In this document: positions 25,355 to 34,445 of the stretch, piece by piece
Position numbering within the stretch: position 1 is the stretch's first letter
Layout of the letters: every line of letters starts with the position of its first letter
Assembly (NCBI RefSeq): GCF_008764245.1
Contig: NZ_VTQV01000032.1
Coordinates: forward strand, 1-51,743
Direction of reading: 5' to 3'
From: Bacillus subtilis
GTDB lineage: Bacteria > Bacillota > Bacilli > Bacillales > Bacillaceae_C
Length of the DNA: 51,743 nucleotides
Translations under genes and position numbers: made by a program
The notes under the pieces: generated by a model
Seen by the model: the letters and a program-made list of their open reading frames with translations, nothing else
Database searches by the model: none
What the model was told of the DNA's origin: nothing

Positions 25355-25645
25355 TTACCAATCCCTTCCAAATCTTTGACATTGAAAAGTTGTTTTCAAT
25401 TGCATCACTCTATACATGAGTTTCGCATGGCGGCCATCCCGGGTTCTGCGGATCATTTTCGGACGGAGGCAATGCATGAATTGTTCATCACAAATACAAG
25501 GATGGATACCTCTACGAAGACAACGATCATGCCTCATACAGCAAGCATCCACATCATTGATAGGAGGACCTGGCCCACTACATCCCGGTCCACACCATCT
25601 ATATCCAGGGAAAACGCAACCGAGATGATTTCTTTTTCTAGACAA
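25355..25645 (-). CDS. Minimal phospholipase A2-like protein
   Basis: A cysteine-rich 96-residue protein. Residues 15-42 contain the PLA2 calcium loop (YRWCGPGCSGPG) and the catalytic pair CCMRHDRC (His39, Asp40), as in the small PLA2-like domains of parvovirus VP1 and some bacterial proteins. It has no signal peptide. A further cysteine cluster follows (CICDEQFMHC), then a basic tail (RRTRDGRHAKLMYRVMQLK). The TTG at 25645 is chosen because GGGGGGTGAT ends 3 bases upstream; an ATG at 25660 overlaps that SD. Activity is possible from the conserved residues but not proven. The role is unknown; some relatives are found in spore formers. Confidence 0.7.
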   Translation of the reverse strand: MSRKRNHLGCVFPGYRWCGPGCSGPGPPINDVDACCMRHDRCLRRGIHPCICDEQFMHCLRPKMIRRTRDGRHAKLMYRVMQLKTTFQCQRFGRDW

Positions 25646-25771
25646 TTCATCACCCCCCATACTTTACAATATGAAGTTACACTGTAGATTGCTTGAGCCG
25701 ATGCCTTAGAATAACGAATGGGAGTGATGATTTAGTAAATATTTTCTAAACCGATTTTTAAGGAGAATGTT

Positions 25772-26611
25772 TCACTTAAACAAGGTCGCAATCTCTAATC
25801 CGACAAGAGGGTCAGCGATTTGGTCTATTTGATAAACGATTTTTCCTTTTTGCCAGATAATCCGCTGATCATCCCCTGTTGCATCTAAGTGGACAAAACC
25901 ATGTTTTTCGGGGATAGGTAGTGAATGGTCTTCTAGAAAAGTGACTGTTTCACGAGCGAGCATTTCACCAGACTCTGCTTGATCTGTTTGCGTGTGGGTG
26001 GCCAATGCCCAACGACCTTCATTCCAGCCCGTCCATAGGCTTCCTGCTCCTGCATCTTGATAGCCGGTGATGCCATAACCAAGATCCACTTCATTTCCCC
26101 CGTTTTTGCTAAAGTCCTCAAAAGCTATTTCCTCATCAGCTTGTTCTTGGGTATTATATTGTTGTACGGTTAACCGTGCGATCTGTCTGCCGGCTTCATC
26201 GTCATTTAATTGCTCATTATTGATGGGAATCGGTGTTTGACTGGCAAAAAAGGTAACGGTATACTGATCATTTTCTGAAGTGGTCGCGGCTGTTAAATGT
26301 TCTCCTTCTTGCAAAGGGATATGATCAGGCAGAACAATCGTCAGCTCTGTATCAATTTGTTCTTTTATTCCTTCGATTATTTCCTTTTGTGTTAGGTCTT
26401 TGTCGTCTTGTTCCTCAGCTTGTGGTGAACTCTCTTCTTTATTACGTTGGGAATCCTGCTTTTTGCTTTGTTCCTCACCTTGTTTCGCATGATCGATTTC
26501 CGTTTTGTTTTGTGCGGGATTCTCATGTGAAGACTGTTCCTCATTTGTACACCCACTCATAAGAAAAATGAGCCCTAAGAGAGTGACGATCTGTAGTACC
26601 ATTTTTGTCAT
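25772..26611 (-). CDS. Lipoprotein of unknown function
   Basis: A 279-residue exported lipoprotein. Its signal sequence ends in the lipobox IFLMSGC, followed by a long Glu/Gln/Lys-rich, low-complexity linker (about residues 25-85) and a compact C-terminal domain. That domain starts near LTIVLPDHIPLQEGEH and includes GYQDAGAGSLWTGWNEGRWA. The start follows AAGGATGG by 5 bases; an ATG nine bases earlier overlaps that site. I recognise no function. It is divergent from cydA. Confidence 0.75.
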   Translation of the reverse strand: MTKMVLQIVTLLGLIFLMSGCTNEEQSSHENPAQNKTEIDHAKQGEEQSKKQDSQRNKEESSPQAEEQDDKDLTQKEIIEGIKEQIDTELTIVLPDHIPLQEGEHLTAATTSENDQYTVTFFASQTPIPINNEQLNDDEAGRQIARLTVQQYNTQEQADEEIAFEDFSKNGGNEVDLGYGITGYQDAGAGSLWTGWNEGRWALATHTQTDQAESGEMLARETVTFLEDHSLPIPEKHGFVHLDATGDDQRIIWQKGKIVYQIDQIADPLVGLEIATLFK

Positions 26612-26682
26612 AATAACCATCCTTATTTTAAAGATTATATGCCATTTATACCTCTAACAAAGTTTAAGTAAACGTAGATCGA

Positions 26683-26711
26683 TTGACAAATCCACTAAAT
26701 CTTTCTACAAT
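26683..26711 (+). promoter_or_regulatory. Strong sigma-A promoter upstream of cydABDC
   Basis: TTGACA (26683-26688) and TACAAT (26706-26711) are 17 bases apart. Transcription from about 26718 would leave a leader of roughly 350 nt before cydA. The 26612-27065 gap holds no gene. Confidence 0.75.
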
Positions 26712-26911
26712 AATATCTCTCAAGCTAGTGAGATTTGCTCTCCTATCTTGTGTTCAATAAATAGCCTTATATTGGTACCGAATTTGTAACATAACAGCTA
26801 CACCAGTTTGAAAATTTATAGTATGATAGTAATAAAGAATGCTCAAGTTTTCACTATCTTTTTTTAAAAGGGAAAGTCGGATTATGCCACTACTTCGTAG
26901 GTCTTGATTTA

Positions 26912-27047
26912 CTAATAGCGCAGAATAAGTACGCTACTAGCGTTTGTTTCTAAATTTTTTTGTCAAAGTTTGTTCAAAATTTCACGAACTGAAAAGTGTA
27001 CAAATGCAAAATTAAAATTTTTTGTCAAAGATTGTTCACTTTTTCAC
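26912..27047 (+). promoter_or_regulatory. cyd leader: hairpin and duplicated Rex-like operator
   Basis: CTAATAGCG (26912-26920) pairs with CGCTACTAG (26932-26940) with one mismatch and is followed by U-rich RNA, a possible attenuator. Two 30-base copies (26956-26985 and 27018-27047) match at 26 positions; each reads TTTTTTGTCAAAG, then TTGTTCA, three bases and TTTCAC. Each resembles the Rex operator TTGTGAANNNNTTCACAA at the outer ends only. The second ends just before the cydA SD. Redox control by Rex or ResD is known for B. subtilis cyd; here it is inferred. Confidence 0.5.
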
Positions 27048-27065
27048 TTAAGGAGGAAAACTGAA

Positions 27066-28469
27066 ATGGAAGAGGTTATTCTCGCAAGGATTCAATTTGC
27101 TTCAACGACATTGTTCCATTTTATCTTTGTCCCATTGTCCATTGGTCTAGTGTTTATTATTGCGATTATGCAGACCATGTATGTGATCAAGAAAAAGGAT
27201 GTCTATTTAAAAATGACAAAGTTTTGGAGTATCTTTTTCCTAATTAACTTTGCGGTAGGAGTGGTGACAGGGATTATCCAGGAATTTCAATTTGGGATGA
27301 ACTGGTCGAGTTATTCACGTTTTGTCGGAGATGTATTTGGAGCACCGCTTGCCGTGGAGGCTTTACTCGCCTTTTTCCTAGAGTCAACGTTTATCGGTTT
27401 GTGGATGTTTGGTTGGAATAAGTTACCGAAGAAATTACATCTTGCCTGTATTTGGCTTGTGTCAATTGGTACGATTCTATCAGCTTTTTGGATATTAGCG
27501 GCCAATTCCTTTATGCATAATCCTGTCGGCTATACCATTCAAAATGGCCGTGCAGAAATGACTGATTTTGTGGCTGTATTGACCAATCCTAAACTTTGGG
27601 TTGCTTTTCCACATACGATCTTTGGAAGTTTCGCAACGGGTGCCTTTTTTATCGCTGGCGTCAGTGCTTGGTATTTACTTAAGAAAAAAGATGTGGAAAT
27701 CTTTAAACGCTCGATTGCTATTTCTCTTGTTATTGGATTGGTCGCTGGGGTAGGACTCGCTTTTTCTGGTCATGCGCAAGCAACGTATTTAATGCATGCT
27801 CAACCAATGAAAATGGCCGCGGCTGAAGGACTGTGGGAAGACAGTGCTGACCCAGCAGCATGGACACTGTTTGCTAATATTGACACTAAAAATCATGAGA
27901 GTACCCATCGGATCGAAATTCCTTATTTGTTGAGTTATTTGGCGTACAGTGAATTTAGTGGGAAAGTAGAAGGGATGAATACTTTACAAGAAAAAATGAT
28001 TGAAAAGCATGGTGAAGGGATTTATATACCTCCGGTGAAAACGACATTTTGGAGCTTCCGGATTATGGCAGGAACAGGCGGAGTTCTTATTTTACTTAGT
28101 GCTGTTGGACTATTCCTATTGTGGAGAAAGAAATTAGTCAGCAGTATTCGTTATCTAAAATGGTTGATTCCCGCCATCTTTTTACCATTCATCGGGAATT
28201 CATTTGGTTGGATTATGTCTGAAATTGGCCGACAGCCTTGGGTCGTAAATGGTTTAATGAAAACAATGGATGGCGTCTCACCTAATGTGAGTGCAGGGCA
28301 AATTTTGTTTTCCCTTATCTCCTTTTCCCTCATCTATGCATGTTTGGCGATTGTGATGGTGTATTTATTTATCCGCGTCATCAAGCAGGGGCCTCATGCA
28401 AAGCCAAAAGAGGATGTATCCGCGTCAGATCCGTTTGATCTTGGAGGTGTTCAACATGCAGCTAAGTGA
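27066..28469 (+). CDS. cydA: Cytochrome bd ubiquinol/menaquinol oxidase subunit I
   Basis: The haem-bearing subunit of the high-affinity terminal oxidase, which oxidises menaquinol and reduces oxygen to water under low oxygen. It is 467 residues, the B. subtilis length, with about nine membrane segments. The N-terminal haem b595 ligand is His in TTLFHFIFVPLS. The GRQPW motif appears as SEIGRQPWVVNGLMKT (about residues 385-400). The quinol loop is short, as in Firmicutes. ATG 27066 follows AAGGAGG. The gene overlaps cydB by 14 bases. Confidence 0.97.
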   Translation: MEEVILARIQFASTTLFHFIFVPLSIGLVFIIAIMQTMYVIKKKDVYLKMTKFWSIFFLINFAVGVVTGIIQEFQFGMNWSSYSRFVGDVFGAPLAVEALLAFFLESTFIGLWMFGWNKLPKKLHLACIWLVSIGTILSAFWILAANSFMHNPVGYTIQNGRAEMTDFVAVLTNPKLWVAFPHTIFGSFATGAFFIAGVSAWYLLKKKDVEIFKRSIAISLVIGLVAGVGLAFSGHAQATYLMHAQPMKMAAAEGLWEDSADPAAWTLFANIDTKNHESTHRIEIPYLLSYLAYSEFSGKVEGMNTLQEKMIEKHGEGIYIPPVKTTFWSFRIMAGTGGVLILLSAVGLFLLWRKKLVSSIRYLKWLIPAIFLPFIGNSFGWIMSEIGRQPWVVNGLMKTMDGVSPNVSAGQILFSLISFSLIYACLAIVMVYLFIRVIKQGPHAKPKEDVSASDPFDLGGVQHAAK

Positions 28470-29469
28470 GTTATGGTTTATTCTTGTGGCCGTTCTATTT
28501 GTTGGCTTTGTTTTCTTGGAAGGTTTTGATTTTGGCATTGGTATGAGTACGAAGTTTCTTGCAAAAAATGAACAAGAGAAACAAATGCTTATTGCAAGTA
28601 TTGGACCGTTTTGGGATGCCAATGAAGTATGGTTGATCACTGCGGGTGGGGCGATGTTCGCCGCCTTCCCGCATTGGTACGCAACATTATTCAGTGGCTA
28701 TTACCTCCCGTTCGTTGTGTTGTTATTAGCTTTAATTGCACGTGGTGTTAGTTTTGAGTTTAGAGAAAAAGTACAGTCCAAACGCTGGGTGAGCGTCTGG
28801 GATTGGTCAATCTTTATCGGAAGTATTCTCCCTCCGTTTTTATTAGGCGTTATGTTTTCTAGTTTAATTAAAGGATTGCCTATTGATGGCGAAATGAATA
28901 TGTATGCGGGTTTCACGGATATCGTGAATCTTTATACGCTTGTAGGAGGACTTGCGTTTGTTTTACTTTCCTATTTACATGGTTTAATGTTTGCCTCTTT
29001 AAAAACGACAGGACCATTACGGGAAAAATCGAAACAAATGGGCTTGAAGATTTATTTCATGACAGGTTTTGTTGTGATCTTATTTGTGATTTTGACAGGT
29101 GTTTATACGCAGGCTTTAGCTGAAAAAGGCTGGATTCTCTATCCAATTTATGGTTTGGCAGTCATTTTGTATGTGACTTTATATCCTCTACTACGTAATA
29201 AGAAAGAAGGATATAGTTTTACTGTAACGGGGGTTATTATGATCCTTGTCACTTCGTCCTTTTTTATTGCCTTGTTTCCAAATGTTCTTATTAGCTCAAC
29301 CGATCTTGCTAATAATTTAACGGTTTATAATGCTGCATCTGGTCATTACTCTTTAAAATTGATGACCATTGTCGCAGCAACGATGATTCCGATTGTTTTA
29401 GGTTATACGATTTGGAGCTACTATATCTTTCGCAAGAGAGTCTCTCATAAGGAGTCTATAGAAGACTAA
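28456..29469 (+). CDS. cydB: Cytochrome bd oxidase subunit II
   Basis: A 337-residue membrane partner of CydA. The start is ATG 28456 behind GGAGG, inside the end of cydA, so translation is coupled. The N-terminal signature FLEGFDFGIGM and the block PFWDANEVWLITAGGAMFAA are diagnostic. Eight or nine hydrophobic segments are seen. The last base of its stop is the first base of the cydD start. Confidence 0.97.
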   Translation: MQLSELWFILVAVLFVGFVFLEGFDFGIGMSTKFLAKNEQEKQMLIASIGPFWDANEVWLITAGGAMFAAFPHWYATLFSGYYLPFVVLLLALIARGVSFEFREKVQSKRWVSVWDWSIFIGSILPPFLLGVMFSSLIKGLPIDGEMNMYAGFTDIVNLYTLVGGLAFVLLSYLHGLMFASLKTTGPLREKSKQMGLKIYFMTGFVVILFVILTGVYTQALAEKGWILYPIYGLAVILYVTLYPLLRNKKEGYSFTVTGVIMILVTSSFFIALFPNVLISSTDLANNLTVYNAASGHYSLKLMTIVAATMIPIVLGYTIWSYYIFRKRVSHKESIED

Positions 29470-31193
29470 TGGATAAACATCTTCTTTACTACAAGGGAAG
29501 CAAACGTCTTATATTCATCGTTGGTGTGTTAACGGTGATCCAGACGATCATTTTAATTGTGCAGGCGCACTATTTAGCGACTGCGATTGTAAAAATGTAT
29601 GAAGGGGCTGCGTGGAATGCAGTCCTTCCCTTACTGGGGATTTTTATTGTCGCGTTTATTTTTCGTCATTTTCTTCAGTGGCTGAAAGAGAAGTGGGCGT
29701 ATCAGTTTGCGGAAGATACAGCGAATCATTATCAAAAGGCATTATTGAAAAAACTGTTTGCATTAGGACCAAGGATGGTAGGGAAAGAGGGAACAGGAAA
29801 TTTAGTGACATTGGTTATGGAAGGAATTCCCCAATTTCGCACCTATTTGCGCCTGTTTATTCCGAGAACCATTGCCATGGTCTGTGTGCCGATTATTTTA
29901 TTCATTTACGTAGCAACCATTGATCTGCCATCGGCGATTATTTTGGCCATTGTGATGCCGATCATGATTCTCTTTTTAATTTTATTAGGGCTGGCTGCCC
30001 AAAAGCAAATGGATGCTCAATGGGAAACGTATCAACTTCTTTCACGCCATTTTGTGGATTCACTACGAGGGCTTGTCACCCTTAAATATTTAGGAAAAAG
30101 TAAATCTCATCAACAGTCGATTGAAACCGTTAGTCGTAAATACAGGATTGCAACCAATCGAACGCTAAGAGTGGCATTTTTATCCACTTTTTCTTTGGAT
30201 TTCTTCGCGAGCCTTTCCGTTGCGATTGTGGCTGTGGAGCTTGGGTTACGATTAATCAATGGCCACATTGTACTCATGCCCGCCCTCCTTATCCTCATCT
30301 TAGCTCCTGAATACTTCTTACCAGTCCGCGAATTGGGAAATGATTATCATGCGACCATGGATGGGAAAGAAGCGGGAGATCAGATCCAGCAAATTTTAGC
30401 GATGGAAACTATGGCAGATGATCGTGATAAGGCTGTAATTCCCCCTTGGAAGAAGGATGGTATTTTACGTATGAAGAATGTGGGGATCGAATCAGATGAA
30501 GGAATTTCGCGCCTTGAAGAGCTTAATATTGAGGTGAAAGGTCTGCAAAAAATTGGGATTGTCGGTGCTTCGGGATCTGGGAAATCCACTTTCATTGACT
30601 TATTATCTGGTTTTTTAGCGCCAAGCAATGGTGAGATTATCTATCATGATCAAAAGCTCCCTCATTTTTCATTAGATGGTTGGCAAAAACAGCTAACCTA
30701 CATCCCTCAACATCCGCATATTTTTTCCGGTACGGTCGCGGAAAATATTCGTTTGTATGCACCTGATTCTTCCATGGAAAAAGTTAAAGAAGCAGCTGAT
30801 AAAGTAGGTTTAACAGAACTAGTTTCACGATTCCCGAATGGCTTAGAGGAAAAAATTGGTCAAGGTGGGCGAAGCTTAAGTGGGGGAGAGGAGCAGCGGG
30901 TTGCGTTAGCAAGAGGTCTCCTGCAAAATCGTCCGATCATGCTTTTAGATGAACCAACGGCACATCTCGATATTGAGACAGAATATGAATTGAAACAAGC
31001 GATGTTGCCATTGATGGAAGAGAAATTAGTCTTTTTTGCTACCCATCGGCTGCATTGGATGCAAGACATGGATTGGATTTTCGTCATGGAGAATGGAAAG
31101 CTTGTGGAAAGTGGTTGTTATGAGGAGTTAATTCAAAAAGAAGGAGCTTTTTCCACTTTACGAGAAGCAAGGAAAGGAGGAGAGGATCGTTGA
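29469..31193 (+). CDS. cydD: Heterodimeric thiol (cysteine/glutathione-type) ABC exporter, CydD-type subunit
   Basis: Half of the CydDC ABC transporter needed for assembly of cytochrome bd. It is 574 residues: an N-terminal six-helix export domain (about 1-310) and a C-terminal ATPase with Walker A GASGSGKST, signature LSGGEEQRVALARG and Walker B IMLLDEPTAHLD. By E. coli naming it is CydD; B. subtilis papers call the corresponding first gene cydC. It overlaps cydB by one base and the next gene by four. Confidence 0.93.
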   Translation: MDKHLLYYKGSKRLIFIVGVLTVIQTIILIVQAHYLATAIVKMYEGAAWNAVLPLLGIFIVAFIFRHFLQWLKEKWAYQFAEDTANHYQKALLKKLFALGPRMVGKEGTGNLVTLVMEGIPQFRTYLRLFIPRTIAMVCVPIILFIYVATIDLPSAIILAIVMPIMILFLILLGLAAQKQMDAQWETYQLLSRHFVDSLRGLVTLKYLGKSKSHQQSIETVSRKYRIATNRTLRVAFLSTFSLDFFASLSVAIVAVELGLRLINGHIVLMPALLILILAPEYFLPVRELGNDYHATMDGKEAGDQIQQILAMETMADDRDKAVIPPWKKDGILRMKNVGIESDEGISRLEELNIEVKGLQKIGIVGASGSGKSTFIDLLSGFLAPSNGEIIYHDQKLPHFSLDGWQKQLTYIPQHPHIFSGTVAENIRLYAPDSSMEKVKEAADKVGLTELVSRFPNGLEEKIGQGGRSLSGGEEQRVALARGLLQNRPIMLLDEPTAHLDIETEYELKQAMLPLMEEKLVFFATHRLHWMQDMDWIFVMENGKLVESGCYEELIQKEGAFSTLREARKGGEDR

Positions 31194-32944
31194 ATCTATA
31201 TCAAACTTATATTCAGCCTTATTTAAAGCAATATAAAGGCGTGATGATTACGACAATTTTGTTAGCCGTGCTAACGGTCCTTTCCTCTGCCTTTCTTACC
31301 TTTACTTCAGGGTATTTAATTACTCGTGCTTCTGAAAGGCCTGAGACGATTTTGCTTTTATATATTCCGATTGTCGCTGTTCGGACATTTGGTCTGTCCA
31401 AAGCGGTAACACGATATGTCGAACGTTTAGTCGGACATCATGCTGTATTGAAAATTTTAGGTGATATGCGTGTCCAATTATATAAATTGATAGAACCTCA
31501 AGCGCTATTTATTCGCTCACGGTTTCAAACAGGTGATTTATTAGGGACGTTAGCGGACGATATTGAACACTTACAAGATGTCTATATCCGGACCATTTTT
31601 CCAACTGCTTCAGCGATTTTTTTATTTGCATTTTCGATTGTTTCTTTATCTTTATTTGATTGGAAATTTGCGATCGTGATGGCGATTCTACTCAGTATTG
31701 TTTTAATTGTCTATCCCTTACGATCCTTATTTGTTTTAAAGAAAAAGCAAATCAGTCTGAAAAAGCAACGTAAACAAACGTATCAGTCTTTAACAGATGC
31801 TTTCTTTGGGATGCACGATTGGATGATTAGCGGACGAAAGAATTCTTTTATTGCCGGATTTTTAAAAAAGACGTTGCAAGGTAATAAAGTTGAAAAATCG
31901 ATCGTACATTGGCAACAAACCCGTACATTCCAACTGCAATGTTTCTCAGGAATAATCTTATTGCTGGTCGGAATCTGGGCTGGCATCGCTGCAGGCAATG
32001 GACAAATTGCCCCGACCTATATTGCCGCCTTTACTTTAGTGGTTTTTCCGATTATGGAGGGATTGATCCCTGTCTCGGAAGCAGTGGAAAACATTCCGAC
32101 ATACCGAGAATCATTGCAAAGAATCGAAGATGTACGCCAGTTTTCGGAAGGGAAAACCGAAGTGAATTCACTTACTTTTGATGCTCAGACTCCAGAAATT
32201 CTTTTGCAAAATGTCGACTTTCGTTATCCGAATGAAACGGAGGAGACGATAAAAAATATCAATCTCTCGATCCCATTTGGACAAAAAATTGCGATATTAG
32301 GAAAAAGCGGTGCGGGAAAATCAACTTTATCGCAACTATTGTTAGGAGTGATCACTCCGCAAGCGGGATGCATTGAAATTGCTGGTCACTCACCTGAGAA
32401 ATATGGAGACGAAATTTATCAAGGAATCGGCTATTTAAATCAGAAACCCTATTTATTTGCTACAACGGTGGCGAACAATATTCGGTTAGGAAATTATGAT
32501 GTGACACAAGAGGGGTTAGAAGCTGTGATCCAACAAGTAAAATTGGATGAGTATATACACTCACTGCCAAAGGGGTTGGATACACAAATGGAAGAGACAG
32601 GGCAACGTTTTTCAGGTGGTGAACGCCAAAGAATTGCATTGGCGCGTATTTTATTGAAACAAACGCCGATTGTCATTTTGGATGAACCAACGATTGGGCT
32701 TGATCCCGTCACGGAGAAAGCATTGCTTGACACCATGTTTGCAACATTAAAAGATAAAACGATGATCATGATTACCCATCATCTAACCGGACTCGAAAAA
32801 ATGGACCAAATCATCTTTTTAGATGATGGAGAAATCACCATGCAAGGAACACATGCCCAATTAATGAAACAAAATAAACGCTATCGACAATTATATGCTA
32901 TGGATCAAGGTGCCGGGCACGACATGGATTTTGTTGAATTTTAA
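31190..32944 (+). CDS. cydC: Heterodimeric thiol ABC exporter, CydC-type subunit
   Basis: The second half of the CydDC exporter, 584 residues, starting at TTG 31190 (TTGA overlap with cydD) behind AGGAGGAGAGG. The membrane domain has the CydC hallmarks FTSGYLITRASERP and RTFGLSKAVTRYVERLVGHH. The ATPase has GKSGAGKST, FSGGERQRIALARILL and VILDEPTIGLD. It corresponds to the gene named cydD in B. subtilis. A terminator follows. Confidence 0.93.
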   Translation: MNLYQTYIQPYLKQYKGVMITTILLAVLTVLSSAFLTFTSGYLITRASERPETILLLYIPIVAVRTFGLSKAVTRYVERLVGHHAVLKILGDMRVQLYKLIEPQALFIRSRFQTGDLLGTLADDIEHLQDVYIRTIFPTASAIFLFAFSIVSLSLFDWKFAIVMAILLSIVLIVYPLRSLFVLKKKQISLKKQRKQTYQSLTDAFFGMHDWMISGRKNSFIAGFLKKTLQGNKVEKSIVHWQQTRTFQLQCFSGIILLLVGIWAGIAAGNGQIAPTYIAAFTLVVFPIMEGLIPVSEAVENIPTYRESLQRIEDVRQFSEGKTEVNSLTFDAQTPEILLQNVDFRYPNETEETIKNINLSIPFGQKIAILGKSGAGKSTLSQLLLGVITPQAGCIEIAGHSPEKYGDEIYQGIGYLNQKPYLFATTVANNIRLGNYDVTQEGLEAVIQQVKLDEYIHSLPKGLDTQMEETGQRFSGGERQRIALARILLKQTPIVILDEPTIGLDPVTEKALLDTMFATLKDKTMIMITHHLTGLEKMDQIIFLDDGEITMQGTHAQLMKQNKRYRQLYAMDQGAGHDMDFVEF

Positions 32945-32955
32945 TTTCCCAAACA

Positions 32956-32987
32956 GAAAACAGCCGTATAAAAGGGCGGCTGTTTTC
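32956..32987. terminator. Terminator at the end of the cyd operon
   Basis: GAAAACAGCCG (32956-32966) pairs exactly with CGGCTGTTTTC (32977-32987). It lies between convergent genes and may serve both. Confidence 0.8.
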
Positions 32988-32993
32988 TCGTGT

Positions 32994-33161
32994 TTAAAGA
33001 TTGTTATTTTGCTGTTGAATTTCATCTTTTGCAAGTTCACTATTAGCAGTTTCAAGGTTACGTTGTTCGTTAACGGAATCACCTGGTTCTAGATTATTTA
33101 GGTTCGCTTGAGCAGTCATTTCTTCCTGATTAATGATCGTTTTTTGCTTATTATGTTTCAT
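32994..33161 (-). CDS. Small hydrophilic protein, 55 aa
   Basis: Reads MKHNKQKTIINQEEMTAQAN and continues Asn/Gln/Glu-rich to its stop. AAGGAGGAG lies 6 bases before the ATG, a near-ideal site, so translation is very likely. There is no signal, membrane segment or cysteine. The composition is like small spore-associated Bacillus proteins, but I do not recognise it. Confidence 0.7.
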   Translation of the reverse strand: MKHNKQKTIINQEEMTAQANLNNLEPGDSVNEQRNLETANSELAKDEIQQQNNNL

Positions 33162-33257
33162 ACGCAACTCCTCCTTGTATATTGGTTGTTAGTATGGCCA
33201 GTTAAAGGGTATAACATAATGAGGAATGAAAGATTTTAGGATAGGAGAAGCTCGATT

Positions 33258-33620
33258 ATGCCAAAAATTGAAGCGAAAAGGATCTACGATTCATCTGATC
33301 AATCAAATGGCCTCCGCATTCTAGTTGATCGGATTTGGCCACGGGGAATTAAAAAGGAAGATGCAAATTTGGATGAGTGGCTGAAAGAAGTGGCACCAAG
33401 TTCAGAATTAAGAAAATGGTTCGGACATGACCCTGAGCGTTTTGAAGGATTTGAGGAAAAGTATATAGAAGAGCTTCAAAACGATCAGGAAAAGAAATCA
33501 GCGTTTGAAAAGTTATGTGAAAAGGCAAAAAGCAATGACATCACCTTACTGTATGCGGCAAAAGATGAGAAACATAATCAGGCTGTAGTGTTGAAAAAGG
33601 AAATCATGCGCCATATCTAA
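33258..33620 (+). CDS. DUF488 family protein (YeaO-like)
   Basis: A 120-residue soluble protein. The family motifs are RIYDSSDQSNGLRILVDRIW, WPRGI and a C-terminal LLYAAKDEKHNQAVVL block. WLKEVAPSSELRKWFGHDP is the most typical stretch. The function is unknown, although some DUF488 proteins are proposed to bind heme or nucleic acid. It has its own terminator, so it is probably monocistronic. Confidence 0.88.
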   Translation: MPKIEAKRIYDSSDQSNGLRILVDRIWPRGIKKEDANLDEWLKEVAPSSELRKWFGHDPERFEGFEEKYIEELQNDQEKKSAFEKLCEKAKSNDITLLYAAKDEKHNQAVVLKKEIMRHI

Positions 33621-33669
33621 TATAGGGATACATATTTTACTACATTTTATGCTTTATCCTATAAAAAAT

Positions 33670-33698
33670 GGAAAGTTGATAAAAGCTTTCCTTTTTTT
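33670..33698 (+). terminator. Terminator after the DUF488 gene
   Basis: GGAAAG (33670-33675) and CTTTCC (33686-33691) form a short stem followed by TTTTTTT. Confidence 0.65.
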
Positions 33699-33791
33699 AT
33701 GAAAAAAACAAATCTAGAGGATTTTTTACATGATTTATCGAAATGATCTATAAGGGTGATGCTTTAATTATGAGAGTTAGAAGGTGAAGAA

Positions 33792-34409
33792 ATGGAATAT
33801 AAATGGTTAGAATGGGCCAAAAGAATTCAAGCCTTGTCCCAAGCGGGGTTAGCGTTTTCTAAAGATGTATATGATATCGAGCGATATGAGGAGCTCAGAA
33901 AAATCAGTGTGGAAATCATGGCCGATCATACAGACACAGAGATGGAAAAAGTGTACGATTTATTTGCGAATGAAACCGGCTATCAAACACCTAAATTTGA
34001 TGTAAGAGGAGCCGTTTTTCAAAATAATCAAATCCTCTTAGTCCAAGAAAATCATGATGGAACTTGGTCGTTACCAGGGGGGTTCTGTGATATTGGTCTT
34101 TCTCCCTCTGAAAATATTATCAAGGAGATCAAAGAAGAAGCGGGTTATGATATCATCACAAAAAAATTACTTGCTGTATGCGATACACATAAACATGAAC
34201 ATCCACCACAACCTTACCATTATTATAAATTGTTTATTCAATGTGACATTGTCGGAGGGAGTGCAACTAGTGGGGTAGAAACAGATGATGTTCGATTTTT
34301 CTCGGAAGATCAATTACCACCTCTATCAACAAATCGTAATACCGAAGCACAAATACATATGCTTTTTGACTATTTGGCAAATCCCAATAAAGCAACATAC
34401 TTTGACTAA
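33792..34409 (+). CDS. NUDIX hydrolase with N-terminal helical domain (YjhB-like)
   Basis: A 205-residue pyrophosphatase, probably acting on ADP-ribose or similar nucleoside diphosphates. Residues 1-65 form the helical domain often placed before this NUDIX subgroup. The NUDIX box reads GGFCDIGLSPSENIIKEIKE followed by EAGY. The usual first Glu of G-x5-E is Leu here and Arg is Lys, while the metal-binding REUxEE-type core (KEIKEE) is kept. These changes are common in this subgroup as I recall it. The sulfatase gene starts within 40 bases, so the two may share a transcript. Confidence 0.88.
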   Translation: MEYKWLEWAKRIQALSQAGLAFSKDVYDIERYEELRKISVEIMADHTDTEMEKVYDLFANETGYQTPKFDVRGAVFQNNQILLVQENHDGTWSLPGGFCDIGLSPSENIIKEIKEEAGYDIITKKLLAVCDTHKHEHPPQPYHYYKLFIQCDIVGGSATSGVETDDVRFFSEDQLPPLSTNRNTEAQIHMLFDYLANPNKATYFD

Positions 34410-34427
34410 CAAAAGAGGGAGAACGAT

Positions 34428-34433
34428 ATGTAA
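34428..34433 (+). other. Start-stop element (ATG-TAA) at the natural start of the sulfatase gene
   Basis: GAGGGAG (34415-34421) lies 6 bases before ATG 34428, which is directly followed by TAA. The same frame then reads PNILMIMVDQMRFDC, the usual beginning of such sulfatases. The best start site therefore gives a one-codon ORF. Translation of the enzyme would need initiation or reinitiation at ATG 34446 or 34452. Confidence 0.75.
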
Positions 34434-34445
34434 CCAAATATACTT

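Noticed and set aside
25376-25687. Two + strand ORFs of 70 and 103 codons
   Set aside because: They are antisense to the PLA2-like gene, lack an SD, and their composition mirrors the opposite strand.
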